Below are positions 1 through 10,279 of a stretch of DNA of 64,000 nt, piece after piece; the stretch's first letter is position 1, and the number at the start of each line of letters is the position of its first letter. The notes under the pieces were generated by a model. The model did not search any database. It was not told where the DNA came from and saw only the letters and a list, made by a program, of their open reading frames with translations. The stretch spans positions 11,449,001-11,513,000 of the forward strand of contig NC_134028.1 of assembly GCF_964204645.1 (NCBI RefSeq), in the 5' to 3' direction. This DNA is from Tubulanus polymorphus (lineage: Eukaryota; Nemertea; Palaeonemertea; Tubulaniformes; Tubulanidae). A program made the translations under genes and the position numbers.

Positions 1-463
1 TGTCAAATTTAGAAATCGGCAACACGTGATCAATATGAAAGTATTCACCATAATTATCTATATTCATTTTAACATCGAATTGATATATTATCCATGATTT
101 GAGAAATTCATCTGAACAACCCAACAAATTAGTTAATGTTTCTGAATGTGTTTCTTTGTTGAATAATTGTGTTAATCTAGACCGTAAACATTGTTTCAAT
201 CTAAAATTAAGATCTGTTTGATATCTTTCTCTCATATATTTTGTCATATAATCATTATAAGATTCTCTATTATCTTCTCGGTATTGTTTGGTATATAGTT
301 TAAAACAAGTTTTACAACAATTTTGAAAACCATCTTTGCTAATCTTACGCTTACTAAATTCTGTTAATGATTTATCTAATTCACATTTAGAACATTTCTT
401 GTAATATATGTTTATAACGCCAGTGTTATTTGTAATATTGATAGTTTGTGGTTGTTGTTCCAT
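1..463 (-). CDS. HNH endonuclease, copy 1 (3' part outside window)
   Basis: The frame is open from the ATG at 463 to the window edge, about 154 codons. It aligns end to end with the complete copy at 2558-3256. The N-terminal half has a two-knuckle zinc ribbon (CSKC and CKTC). The frame ends in the HNH core HIDHVLPISKF, so the second half of the HNH fold lies off the window. HNH proteins of this layout (zinc ribbon, then HIDHxxP, then N..NLRPL) are nicking or cutting endonucleases of phages, large DNA viruses and mobile elements. Over the last 50 bases I compared, differences from copy 2 are mainly third-position silent changes with two conservative replacements, which suggests selection on the protein. 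It starts right after the shared upstream AT motif. Confidence 0.8.
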   Translation of the reverse strand, partial: MEQQPQTINITNNTGVINIYYKKCSKCELDKSLTEFSKRKISKDGFQNCCKTCFKLYTKQYREDNRESYNDYMTKYMRERYQTDLNFRLKQCLRSRLTQLFNKETHSETLTNLLGCSDEFLKSWIIYQFDVKMNIDNYGEYFHIDHVLPISKFD

Positions 464-495
464 TTATATTACATATTTTTTACTAAAACTGATTT
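464..495 (-). promoter_or_regulatory. Shared start-proximal AT motif (copy 1, HNH)
   Basis: Read on the minus strand, the bases before the ATG follow the pattern TTTAGTAAAAAATATGTAAT then ATAAATGG. Nearly the same string precedes the ATGs at 2184, 3256, 4922 and 19649. Repeated conservation just ahead of five start codons, with little conservation farther out, suggests a core promoter or initiator of a virus-like element. Function is inferred. Confidence 0.5.
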
Positions 496-604
496 ATTTT
501 TGTTTGAAATCTATGTGCTGCTCTTTTCCATTCCTTGTTCTTTTTCATTCCTCACCACCATAGTTGATAAATCATTTCGGATCCTTGATATCAAAATCAT
601 ACAA

Positions 605-1035
605 GCGGCCGGCCATTGGTGGCCGGTTTTGCTTAATGCGCATGCGTTAAACATAATTATATATTCATTCTATAAATTCTGTAAAATAGAAACGACCGAC
701 ATGAAATATCAAAACGTGTTCGCATTAGGCAAAACCGCTCTTATTGGAGCGTTTTTGCTTAATGCTTATGTGTTAATCATAATTATATATTCATTCTATA
801 AATTCTGTAAACAGAAACAACATATGCGTTACATGTGTTACATGCGGCCATTTATGGCCGGTTTTGCTTAATGCACATGTGTTAATCATAATTATATATT
901 CATTCTATAAATTCTGTAAAATAGAAACAACTGAACATAGAAAATTCAAACACATTCATAACCGCGTTACATGCGTTACATGTATCACATGCGGCCATTT
1001 ATGGCCGGTTTTGCTTAATGCTTATGTGTTAATCA
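605..1035. repeat. Hairpin array, copy 1
   Basis: Four units of roughly 115-150 bp each hold a short perfect hairpin followed by TTTTGCTTAATGC and an AT-rich spacer. Hairpins lie at 609-626 (CCGGCCA/TGGCCGG), 730-757 (AAAACCGCTC/GAGCGTTTTT), 845-860 and 992-1007 (CGGCCAT/ATGGCCG). Between units 3 and 4 there is a string of ACATG/CATGT steps. Hairpin plus T-run resembles a terminator or polyadenylation hairpin, but repetition suggests a replication or packaging element instead. Open frames here are a by-product of the repeat and are not called as genes. Confidence 0.75.
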
Positions 1036-1240
1036 TAATAGAAACGACCGAACATAAAAATTCACAAATCAGATTTACACAATACATTATACAAGTTGTT
1101 CGGCCGTTTCTTCCAATACATCATTTGATTTCTATAAATACAATTTATAATTACAAACATTTTTTCAATTGCTGGTAAATATTTAACTACATCAACAAAT
1201 GTTAAACTTAATCATTGGAGTCTTAATGTTTTTGAAATTC

Positions 1241-1393
1241 TTATATAGTTTCTTCGACGATCTTTTGGGCGATTCTTGTGCTAATTTCTATTGGTTTGAT
1301 ATCCATTGCTGTTGATTCCTCAGTCAGAAAGAGTATCTTGAGTTTCTCTATCGCTTCTTGATGCGTATGGCGTTTTATTAATCTAAAAGATAT
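1241..1393 (-). other. Candidate 3' exon with helical peptide
   Basis: After an AG acceptor-like site (TATCTTTTAG on the minus strand) a frame runs to TAA at 1241. It encodes a charged helical peptide containing HQEAIEKLKILFLTEEST. A strong GTAAGT donor-like site lies about 100 bp upstream (near 1490) and is conserved in the second module. The second module (about 3885-4025) keeps the first two thirds of the frame but loses the end through small deletions, so it may be a decaying spliced gene. No family recognised. Confidence 0.25.
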
Positions 1394-1596
1394 TAGCGGT
1401 AACTCTAGCTATCTAAAAGATATACTAAATACGCTTAAATATATCTAAAGGTTTCATATCTAATAGCCTTAATAACTACAACAAACAGTACTTACATTTA
1501 GATTTATAATTGTAAACTATAAACTCCTAATTTCGTTTCGAAAGATAGAATATCCTGAGCACAATATTACAGCGTGTATCCATTTCCGGGGCGATT

Positions 1597-1655
1597 TCTA
1601 GAATGACACGTCGTTGATTAGCCACGTCATTTAGTTCCGGTTCTAGAGTGTTCTC
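1597..1655. promoter_or_regulatory. Degenerate heat-shock-element cluster, copy 1
   Basis: Contains TTTCTAGAATG and, at 1641-1653, TTCTAGAGTGTTC, one base off the TTCnnGAAnnTTC consensus. The matching place in module 2 has a perfect site (4292-4304). Confidence 0.35.
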
Positions 1656-2010
1656 TCTCTGCACCTGATTATGATGAGTCATAATGTCTCGTTGTTATAG
1701 TAACAACTGTAACAGCTGTGAATTTATAGATTTATTCTATAGCGCTCTGTACATTGAATGTATATAGGCTCAAATAGAATCATGTTCTAGTATAAACATC
1801 TAGAACAAGCGTGTTGAGACTTGTAAATTATGAGATTTGTGATTCACTACGTTCGCTATATACACAACGTGTTGAAGTTGAAAAAAAAACAATAATAAAA
1901 GCATTTAGATTAATGAAATTAATTAACTCTTTACAATTGAAATATAAGCTGGTAACATATGTTTACTAGAGCTAATACAACCAACTATATAGCTGAGTAT
2001 TATTAGGTGT

Positions 2011-2184
2011 TTATAACGATTCAACGTATTTTTCACTATGTGTTGAGTTCCTTAATTCGATAAATGTTTTTGCTTTAACCAACTGGACTAAAAACAAATG
2101 TGTTATAGTTTTATTGTGTCTTGCTTTTTGAGACTTGTCTATATCGATATTACATGTTGGGCAGTAGTACTTATTTGCTTCCAT
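2011..2184 (-). CDS. 57-aa C2H2 zinc-finger protein, copy 1
   Basis: The frame runs from the ATG at 2184 to TAA at 2011, 57 residues. A single finger fills the N-terminal half: C8-x2-C11-x11-H23-x5-H29, preceded by YY and with KARHNKT before the last histidine, the style common in small finger proteins of large DNA viruses. Residues 37-54 (KAKTFIELRNSTHSEKYV) match residues 198-215 of the HNH protein in the same module, so the two genes share a C-terminal tail by fusion or duplication. Copy 2 differs by about five silent changes and one replacement, evidence of selection. The molecular role is unknown; DNA or RNA binding is inferred. Confidence 0.7.
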   Translation of the reverse strand: MEANKYYCPTCNIDIDKSQKARHNKTITHLFLVQLVKAKTFIELRNSTHSEKYVESL

Positions 2185-2264
2185 TTTAATACTATATTTT
2201 TTATTAAAATTGATTTTAGAAGTTCAATGATTTATATTTTATTCATATATGTGAATATTTTAAG
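2185..2264 (-). promoter_or_regulatory. Upstream region of zinc-finger gene, copy 1
   Basis: Minus strand: the AAAATCAATTTTAATAAAAAATATAG pattern abuts the start codon, then a TATA-rich stretch reaches the palindrome at 2265. The same stretch is repeated at 4923-5002 and, in decayed form, at 19650-19731. Confidence 0.5.
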
Positions 2265-2611
2265 AGTAATAGGGGTTTAGTTGTTTCATATCAAAGGTTT
2301 AATGATCGAGTTCATTAATAACAAAATATTAAAAATAATTAAAAAACTATAATATTTTTTCATAACCGCGTGCTTTTTATATCAAAACTAAATATTTATT
2401 CTAAGATATCAATAATATAAAAAGCATATTGTATTAAATCAAATAATCAAATATATTCAAATGATAATAATTATTATATTATTCTATTATTCAACTAAAA
2501 TGCACGCGGTTATGAAAATATATTATAGTTTTTTAATTACTTTTAATATTTTGTTTTTTAATGGGCTCGACCTTTCGACCTTTGGTATGAAACAACTAAA
2601 CCCCTATTACT
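2265..2611. repeat. Fold-back palindrome 1 (347 bp)
   Basis: The outer ends are AGTAATAGGG and CCCTATTACT. Arms of about 109 bp (2265-2373 and 2502-2611) are near-perfect inverted copies, meeting around the AT-rich centre with CATAACCGCGTGC/GCACGCGGTTATG. The left arm carries T where the right arm has C at several CG sites (GGTTTAATGATCGAG versus GGTCGAAAGGTCGAG), so an RNA hairpin would keep G-U pairs. It sits exactly between the upstream region of the zinc-finger gene and the end of the next HNH gene. I see no target duplication. Confidence 0.85.
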
Positions 2612-3256
2612 AACGTATTGTTCATTATGTGTTGAATTCCATAATTCAATAAATTTTTTTACTTTTTCCAGTTGATTCAAATATAACTGTAAATCTATTT
2701 TATTAGATTTGATTTGATTTTCTTTCTTTTCTAAAGGTCTTAGATTCTTCCAATTCCAAATAAGTTTTTTATTGTATTCATCATTCATGTTAAATTTAGA
2801 TATTGGTAACACATGATCAATATGGTAATAATCCCCATAATTATCTATATTCATTTTATCATCGAATTGATATATAATCCATGATTTAAGAAATTCATCC
2901 GAACAACCCAATAAATTAGATAATGTTTCTGAATGTGTTTCTTTGTTGAATAATTGTGTTAATCTAGACCGTAAACATTGTTTCAATCTAAAATTAAGAT
3001 CTGTTTGATATCTTCCTCTCATATATTCTGTCATATAATCATTATAAGATTCTCTATTATCTTCTCGATATTTTTTGGTATATAGTTTAATGCAAGTTTT
3101 ACAGTAATATTGAAAACCATCTTTGCTAGTCTTACGCTTACTAAATTCTGTTAAAGCTAATTTATCTAATTCACATTTAGAACATTTCTTGTAATATATG
3201 TTTATAACGCCAGTGTTATTTGTAATATTGATAGTTTGTGGTTGTTCTGGTTCCAT
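2558..3256 (-). CDS. HNH endonuclease, copy 2 (complete)
   Basis: 232 residues. Zinc ribbon: C25-x2-C28 and C52-x2-C55, with a lysine/tyrosine-rich helical segment to about residue 105. HNH core: HIDH at 145-148, then N171 in NLRPL and N180 in ENQ with KSNKI, as in phage and virus HNH nucleases. Probable role: sequence-specific DNA nicking or cutting that favours spread or replication of its carrier. The last 14 or so residues are encoded by the right arm of palindrome 1, and the stop codon lies in the palindrome. The original C-terminus probably resembled the tail of the zinc-finger protein (STHSEKYV). The start is fixed by the shared upstream motif and by alignment with copy 1. Confidence 0.85.
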   Translation of the reverse strand: MEPEQPQTINITNNTGVINIYYKKCSKCELDKLALTEFSKRKTSKDGFQYYCKTCIKLYTKKYREDNRESYNDYMTEYMRGRYQTDLNFRLKQCLRSRLTQLFNKETHSETLSNLLGCSDEFLKSWIIYQFDDKMNIDNYGDYYHIDHVLPISKFNMNDEYNKKLIWNWKNLRPLEKKENQIKSNKIDLQLYLNQLEKVKKFIELWNSTHNEQYVSNRGLVVSYQRSKGRAH

Positions 3257-3290
3257 TTATTATACATATTTTTTTTACTAAATTGGTTAA
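3257..3290 (-). promoter_or_regulatory. Shared start-proximal AT motif (copy 2, HNH)
   Basis: Minus strand AAAAAAATATGTATAATAA directly before ATGG, matching the other four instances in the window. Confidence 0.5.
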
Positions 3291-3389
3291 TAATTTTAGA
3301 ATCCTCTTCCATTTCTTCGACCAACGTCATCCTTTTTCATTCCTCGCTGCTTTTGATAAGTTGTTTCGATTCCTTGATATCTAAATAAT

Positions 3390-3680
3390 ACAAGCGGCCG
3401 GCCATTTATGGCCGGTTTTGCTTAATGCGCATGCGTTAAACATAATTATATATTCATTCTATAAATTCTGTAAAATAGAAACAACACATGCGTTACATGT
3501 GTCACATGCGGCCATTTATGGCCGGTTTTGCTTAATGCACATGTGTTAATCCTAATTATATATTCATTCTGTAAAATAGAAACAACTGAACATAGAAAAT
3601 TCAAACGCATTCATGTTCTCGTCACATGCGTTACATGTGTCACATGCGGCCATTTATGGCCGGTTTTGATCAATGCGTAT
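3390..3680. repeat. Hairpin array, copy 2
   Basis: Three units of the array seen at 605-1035. Each has the GGCCATTTATGGCC hairpin followed by GGTTTTG(C/A)T and an AT spacer (hairpins near 3397, 3511 and 3650). One unit fewer than copy 1 implies unit loss or gain by recombination. Confidence 0.75.
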
Positions 3681-4291
3681 GCGTTAATCATAATAGAAAC
3701 GACTGAACATAAAAATTCACAAATCAGATTTACACAATACATTATACAAGTTGTTCAGTCATTTCTTCTAATACATCATTTGATTTCTATAAATACAATT
3801 TATAATTACAAACATTTTTTCAATTGCTGGTAAATATTTAACTACATTAACAAATGTTAAACTTAATCATTGGAGTCTTAATGTTTTTGAAATTCTTATA
3901 TTTCTTCTTCGATCTTTTGGTGATTCTATTGGTTTGATATCCATTGCTGTTGATTCCTCAGTCAGAAAGAGTATCTTGAGTTTCTCTATCGCTTCTTGAT
4001 GTGTATGACTTTTTATTAATCTAAAAGATATTAGCGGTAACTCTAGCTATCTAAAAGATATACTAAATACACTTAAATATATCTAAAGGTTTCATATTTA
4101 ATAAATAGCCTTAATAACTATAACAAACAGTACTTACATTTAGATTTAGAATTGTAAACTATAAACTCCTAATTTCGTTTCGATAGATAGAATATCCTGA
4201 GCACAATATTACAGCGTATGTCCATTTCCGGGGTGATTTCTAGAATGAACACGTCGTTGATTATGCCACGTCATCTAGTTCCGGCGCGCCT

Positions 4292-4304
4292 TTCTAGAAT
4301 ATTC
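4292..4304. promoter_or_regulatory. Perfect heat-shock element
   Basis: TTCTAGAATATTC matches the heat-shock-factor consensus TTCnnGAAnnTTC with no mismatch. It lies between the zinc-finger gene and the hairpin array, upstream (minus sense) of the donor/acceptor-bounded segment. Regulation by heat shock is inferred from the motif alone. Confidence 0.5.
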
Positions 4305-4748
4305 TACACGTTTCTGATTATGATTCATAATATCTCGGCGTTATAGTAACAGCTGTAACAGCTGTGAATTTATAGATTTATTCTATAGCTCTGTTAAGCG
4401 TCTGATGTGCGCGCCTATTTATACTATTCTATGCTCAGAAACATCTAGAACAAGTGTGTTGAGACTTGCGAATTATGAGACTTTTGATTGGTTAGAGCTT
4501 AATTGTCCAGAAACATCTAAAAAGCGCGTTGAGACTTGTAAATTATGAGATTTGTGATTCGCTAACGTCCGCCGTATGATGTATAATACACAACGCGTTG
4601 AGATTTGTAAATATAGTTGAAAAAAATCAATAATAAAGGCATTTAGATCAATGAAATTAATTAACTCTTTACAATTGAAATATAAGCTGGTAACATATGT
4701 TTACTAGAGCTAATACAACCAACTATATAGCTGAGTATTATCAGGCGT

Positions 4749-4922
4749 TTATAACGATTCAACATATTTTTCACTATGTGTTGAGTTCCTTAATTCGATA
4801 AATGTCTTTGCTTTAACCAACTGGACTAAAAACAAATGTGTTCTAGTTTTATTGTGTCTTGCTTTTTGGGATTTATCTATATCGATATTACATGTTGGGC
4901 AGTAGTACTTATTTGCTTCCAT
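4749..4922 (-). CDS. 57-aa C2H2 zinc-finger protein, copy 2
   Basis: Same length, start context and finger spacing (CPTC, then RH and H) as the copy at 2011-2184. Changes seen between copies: three silent in the D-K-S run, silent at a lysine and a tyrosine codon, and one Ile/Arg replacement. The upstream 80 bp, including the AT motif and the start of the following palindrome, are also conserved. Confidence 0.7.
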   Translation of the reverse strand: MEANKYYCPTCNIDIDKSQKARHNKTRTHLFLVQLVKAKTFIELRNSTHSEKYVESL

Positions 4923-5002
4923 TTTAATACTATATTTTTTATTAAAATTGATTTTAGAAGTTCAATAATTTAAATGTTATTCATATATATGAATATTTTA
5001 AG

Positions 5003-5270
5003 AGTAATAGGGATAATAGGCTTTCGGGTTAAAGGTTGAACGGGCGGGTGAGTAAAAAATGAAAAACATAAAAATAATTACAATTTCTACTTGAATTAGG
5101 AGTGAAACTCATAAAAATGAAAAATAAATTCGAGCGTGTGAGAATTTATTTTTCATTTTTATGAGTTTCGCGAGTAATTCAAGTAGAAATTGTAATAATT
5201 TTTATGTTTTTCATTTTTTACGAGCTCGACCGTTCGACCTTTGATCTGAAAGCCTATTATCCCTATTACT
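5003..5270. repeat. Fold-back palindrome 2 (268 bp)
   Basis: Two arms of about 128 bp are almost perfect inverted copies from AGTAATAGGG to CCCTATTACT, with a loop of about 10 nt (GAGCGTGTGA) flanked by ATAAATTC/GAATTTAT. The arms differ mainly in one patch where the left has GGTTGAACGGGCGGG and the right (complemented) GGTCGAACGGTCGAG. It marks the right end of the module array; sequence beyond 5270 is unrelated to the modules. Confidence 0.9.
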
Positions 5271-8200
5271 TATACAAATAAAATCTTTTGTCATAAGATG
5301 AATTACGTCCTATTTACCTCATTATCTGGATGAAGACTATACAAAATATTCCGAAAAAATCTAAAATACTAAAAATTAACCTTGAATTTATTGTTTATTT
5401 CGATACAAAGGATTTTTAAGTAATCCATGTGATGTTCACTTTGTCACGCTTTTCTCGGCTTGTTCGTGAATCGTTTTATCGCTTGCAGATCGTAATTTAA
5501 GATGCAAAGACATCCAGGTCCTCGTTGAAAATAAACCACCATTTCAATAATGAGAGGTTAGCCTGAATTTATGTTTGCGCATTTAATTTAAGAATTTAAA
5601 TCAAAAATAAATGCAGACCTATGCTTGAAAATAGCTGCATTTGTTCAAATTGAATTCTTCATTAAATTATATCGCCATGAAAAAGAAGGAAATTTCGATT
5701 TATCTTAAAACTACATAACTATTGACAAAATTGTAAATAAATTTAACTCCAATCTCGACTTTTATTGGTTAGAGTTGGGAATCGCTCATTACATTTCACA
5801 TCCTCAAAGAGTATCTACAATATCTTCAGATCTTAACTGAGTCACTCTAAATAGAACTATACCCCAAACTATAGGTGAGTAGAGTTTCTCAGTATGTTTA
5901 TATTGTCACGTATCACTGCAAATCTGAAGCATATGTCGCTACAGTGTATTTATAACAGGGAATCTGGCAAGCGATCTCAAAATGGTCACTTTTCAATAGT
6001 TGACTTTTAGAAACGATATGTTTTAAGAGTAGCCGTTATGGTATGAGTTACTATCACAAAGTCACTTTTACAGGCGGGTGGTTTTACAGTCACCTCTACT
6101 GCTAGTGTGCACTATCAAACCAGATGTTTTCAAATGGTCACTTTTCATAGTAGACTCTTCGAAACAGCCACTATAAAAAAACCAACCGAATTGAAAGGAA
6201 TACTTTTTCAGAGTGACTGTTTTGAAATGTATACTACTGGAAAAGTAGCCGATATCGTTAATTGCTTATTGTTCTCAATGTTCTCAAGTGGCTACTAAGT
6301 AAAAGTAGACGTTTGGACTCAAAAGTGCGATAGACATGTTCTTGGATTCAGCCTTTCATTTTAGCTTCCGCGGCCATACATTGGAAGAGGTTTCCAAGAC
6401 TAAATATACAGCCACCCTCTGATATGTATGAATTATATTTGAATATTTTTTCATACTGTGAAAAATATTTTTTTTTAACATAAAATAGTTTCCCTGCCCT
6501 GTACCCTACTAAATTTTGAACGTGGACCGTACGCAAATGTATATCTTTGGTCTTATTTGGCTACATAATAATTCTTGAAGAGGTAAAATACCATTTTTAA
6601 ACTTGTAGAACTTTAAAGTCACGAATTTTCAAGCAATGCCCTTACTCCAAACAACCTCTTTAGCTTTTAAGGTAAACCACACTTTGCCCACGGGCAATTT
6701 ATTTAGCCTTAGGTTGGCTTTGAATCCTGAAAATCCTGACAAGAGTTTGTATGGAACTTAGAATACTTTCTCATCTCCCGATATAGCTAGATTTGATTTC
6801 AGCTTCAGCAACAAAAATATAAATATGACATCTGAGATGCTTTTGATTTAACGCAACCTTGAAATTTACTAGGAGGCTTATAATTTATAATGATTATATG
6901 TATTTCATTTCAAAATCTATTTGGCCTACTTAAAATGTGTTACGTATTTACCTTCTCTTCCTTGTATAAACAACTGTTTGCCATTTAAGATCTAATTACC
7001 TTATACTTTTATAATACGCAATGCACTTCCTTTTATGTCAAGTACCCGTATATAAGCTGATAGAGCACCTTACTAAACCAATGTATGGTCTAGTATGGTG
7101 GATGTGATTAAATCCTTCAATTCACTAACTTCTGCGCTCAATCTAACAGTGCCCATTAACTAATGAACGAAATTATTATTGTTCCGAGTGGGTGGGTAGC
7201 CAGCCGTAAATGATTTTTTACCAAACCAAATTTTAAGTAAAACATATGAATTAACGATATAAGACCACAATAATGAAAAGAAGTTGACATTAGCTAAACC
7301 TAACCCTAACCCTTCAGTGAGACGTGGAAAAAATGCTTCCGCTCATTGAGGAATGACGTGTGCGGGTCAAGATACCATAGCACTTTCCAAGCAGGATTCT
7401 ACTGAAGTCAATATGCTCGCAGAAAATTTCATTCATATGCTCGCAGAAAATTTCATTCCTTCTAATAAATCAACTAAAACATTGAATAACTCTTGTTTCT
7501 TGGTTTTCACCTCAACTTTTTCAATCCCATTTTTCTTGTCGTATTTTGCTTTTTTAGCCCCAGCGAACAAAATACCAAATGCATTTTTTTCCACAAGAGT
7601 GTCAGACGGAATGATCACTTCTGGCATTTCTGGCATTTGTGATCGGTTCTGATTTCGACGACGAGGACGACACTTGTCTCAATGAGCTCATACTCATTTA
7701 CGTGTCCGCAGCCGATCGCCGTATAAACATCTCCAAACGTCTGTTGGGGTCTTGCAGGCCCATAAATTGTCTTACCTAGCAAAATTGTCCAATTTTTATC
7801 AGTCATGGACGCAGAAAAATATAGTTTACATTCTGCGGTCGGCATTTTGTCTTACTACTAGCTAAGTTGTCTGAGCACAGCTGTACCATTTCCAGAGTCA
7901 AATTGTCGAATTGAATTGAATTGATGTAATAGAACATTTTTAGATATCGATTCCAGTACCGACATCACGATTTGACTAACAATGTCAATTTCTAAAAGAA
8001 ATATCCTGCGACACATTGAGCTGTTATAGAGTTCTATATGCACGATATTGTACGAAAAAATGTTTTGAATGGAAAGTAAAACGACCAATAACCAATAATT
8101 CACAACCAATAATTGTCCATTCTTGAAGTTTACACACAGGGTTTTGAAAATGAGATTGACTCACGAATACAAATTTCAGCTTTTGCTGAGGACATCGGGT

Positions 8201-9190
8201 GGAACAGTACAGTTTTGGAAGTACATACCTGATATAGGTTTTAATAGGACGAGCATAGATGAGTAGCTTAAAAGATTAAAGACGAAATTCATTATCTAGA
8301 AATTAAAATCAAAGCACATTTCGAACTGTCTCTAGTAAAGACCATCAAGGTGTGAATAAATGGACTAACGGTCTCGGAGAACATGCTGTTAATCGAGTAG
8401 ATTTCTAATAATTATAGCTGCGTTTGACATGGAGAAATATCAATGAAGAAATCCCACAATTAAATCTTATATGATAGAATTTATCACAACGAAAGCATAC
8501 ACTGATTATGTTCATTCGACTACTAAAATGTAGAAATATACTAGGATAAAATAGAATTATGAGGAGGGAAATTTAATGCTTCAACAAAGATCGAACGGTT
8601 CAAAGGTTTTTGTTTCCGGGTTTATTATATTCGGATAAAATATCAGCCACGAGGAGTGCAAAAACTGATGTAATGTTTTAAGAAAGCAATTAAGTACTAA
8701 CTGTATTGAATTAAACTGAATTTGAATTGGATTTGTCCCGCTAGACGGAGCTCTTGGAGAGGATTGAGCCCACCAGACGGTGCCACTGATTAATGCCGGA
8801 AGTGATTCGCCGGCACAATATGCTCCATCCCGAGGGGTGTCGCAAAAAGAAAAGAATATTCCCGAGAACGAAGAGTTTTGCAGTCGGTCGGTCACATATA
8901 TATTTTTGAAAATAATTATTTCACCCAAAATTGTGAAATAGGGTCGGTCGGCAATTTTATTTCATTTCGAAAATAGGTATTTGAAATGACTTGAAATGGG
9001 TTTTTTGTTGGTGTGGCCTTAACATAGGATTTACCAAAAATACGTAATGAGGAAATTTTTGGTTTTACTCATCAATCAATTAATTCCATTTAATCTGACT
9101 TAAATCTAATTCAATTTAACTTCCACATAGCACAAGGTTATGATTATTTCATTAATGTTATCAAACTTTAACAAAACATTTATATTCAAG
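5271..9190. other. No gene recognised
   Basis: AT-rich sequence with short open frames only. Loosely repeated GTCACTTTT motifs occur around 5980-6310. A short telomere-like run (CCTAACCCTAACCC) is at 7297-7311. A weak pair of overlapping minus-strand frames lies at 7433-7845. Confidence 0.6.
7433..7845 (-). pseudogene. Unidentified broken ORF
   Basis: Two overlapping minus-strand frames (7615-7845 and 7433-7636) give non-repetitive protein-like sequence with lysine-rich helices, and appear joined by a frameshift in a TGGCATTTC repeat. I do not recognise a family. It could be the end of an old transposon or retrogene ORF, or chance. Confidence 0.25.
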
Positions 9191-9199
9191 TAATAATAT

Positions 9200-10279
9200 C
9201 GAAATGTCAGAGTAAGGGGTACTCGAGTTGTATTTTTTTTTCTACGCTTTTATAATTCAATAAACTATTACGATCAATGGTCTCTGCCTTATTTATTTGA
9301 TTTTCTATTAGGTTCCTGGGGTAGCCCCTTGAGGTTAGATAAGTAGTCAGCTCTCTTCTTCTTTTGACAAAAGTGTTGTTTTCCGAACAAATACGTCTTA
9401 AACGGATTCCTAGACCATATGGTATGGTATGGCTTTTTGGTAGTTTCTGGCTGACATGAGGAATAGTCCAGATAAAGATGTTCATCAGTTTTGCAATATA
9501 AATCTGTATTTAGTGTATCATCTTTTATGTATACCAATACGGCCATGTGTTCTATTTCTGTTTCTGAATGTCTCAAATCTACTTGCATGTTTTTGTTAAT
9601 TGTACTTGCTAATTTTTGGAAATTTTGGAGTTCTTCTAGCGAGCCTACCCCAGATATCGTCCACATAGCGTGTGTAGGCTGGTGGTTTCTTTGGTGACCT
9701 GTCTAGAAGTTCTTTCTCCCAATCCCTTAAATATGTACATGCATAATTCATACCTAGTTTGGACCCTATAGCCGTTCCCTCTTGCTGTATATAATGTTTT
9801 GTCCATAAAAGAAAAATTATTTTTTTCCAAAACCATATCCATTAGATCTAATATCGCTTCAGTCGATACTAGATTTGTTCCAATAGGGCTGTCTAGGTTG
9901 CCTTTTGTACAGCTTTCCTGGCTTCCCTACGGGGGACATTGGGATAAAGACCCTTAATATCCATACAAAAGAGTATTGAGTTTTTTGGTAAAGGCCCTTC
10001 AAATTTAGATATTTTTTCGAGGAAGTGTGTGGTGTCCAAAATGTAACTATCTTGGCTCTGTACATGCTCTTTTAATTGTGACTCTACAAATTCGGCAATT
10101 TTCTCAGTTGGATAAGAGCGCCCATTAACAATTGTCCTTTAAGGGTTACCTGTTTTATGTATTTTGGGGTTGGCCTGTAATTTCCCGGGTGATGGATCCG
10201 GAGGCATTAAGTATTTTTCAAATCCTTTGAAATAGCACCCTCTTTATATACGTAGATTGTTGACCAATTTCTTAACTTT
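9200..10279 (-). pseudogene. Penelope-like element 1, RT 3' half
   Basis: Several frames in succession on the minus strand encode Penelope-type reverse transcriptase. An IKGLYPNVP-like stretch lies near 9960. GTAIGSKLGMNYACTYL-like sequence is spread over frames near 9790. The catalytic YVDDIWG-type region is near 9650, followed by CKTDEHLYLDYSSC and a thumb with RLRRICS and LTSRGYP near 9300-9480. At least four frameshifts make it inactive. No GIY-YIG domain follows; the copy stops near 9200. The 5' half of the same gene lies at 12441-12870, on the far side of an inserted transposon. Confidence 0.85.

Larger units (their letters stand above)
1..5270. repeat. Tandem duplication of a 2.66-kb HNH/zinc-finger module
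   Basis: Position 1 aligns with 2788, 2011 with 4749, and 2265 with 5003. Module 1 is 1-2611 (left end outside window) and module 2 is 2612-5270. Each is ordered HNH gene (minus), hairpin array, splice-like segment, heat-shock-like sites, zinc-finger gene (minus), palindrome. Small indels shift the offset between 2738 and 2787. Confidence 0.85.

Noticed and set aside
446..1178. Open frames of 141 and 104 codons across the first hairpin array (and a similar one at 3528-3833)
   Set aside because: The same peptide recurs because the DNA unit repeats; the frames run against the real HNH gene start and change with unit number.
7297..7311. Telomere-like CCTAACCCTAACCC
   Set aside because: Only about two and a half units; too short to call an interstitial telomere tract.
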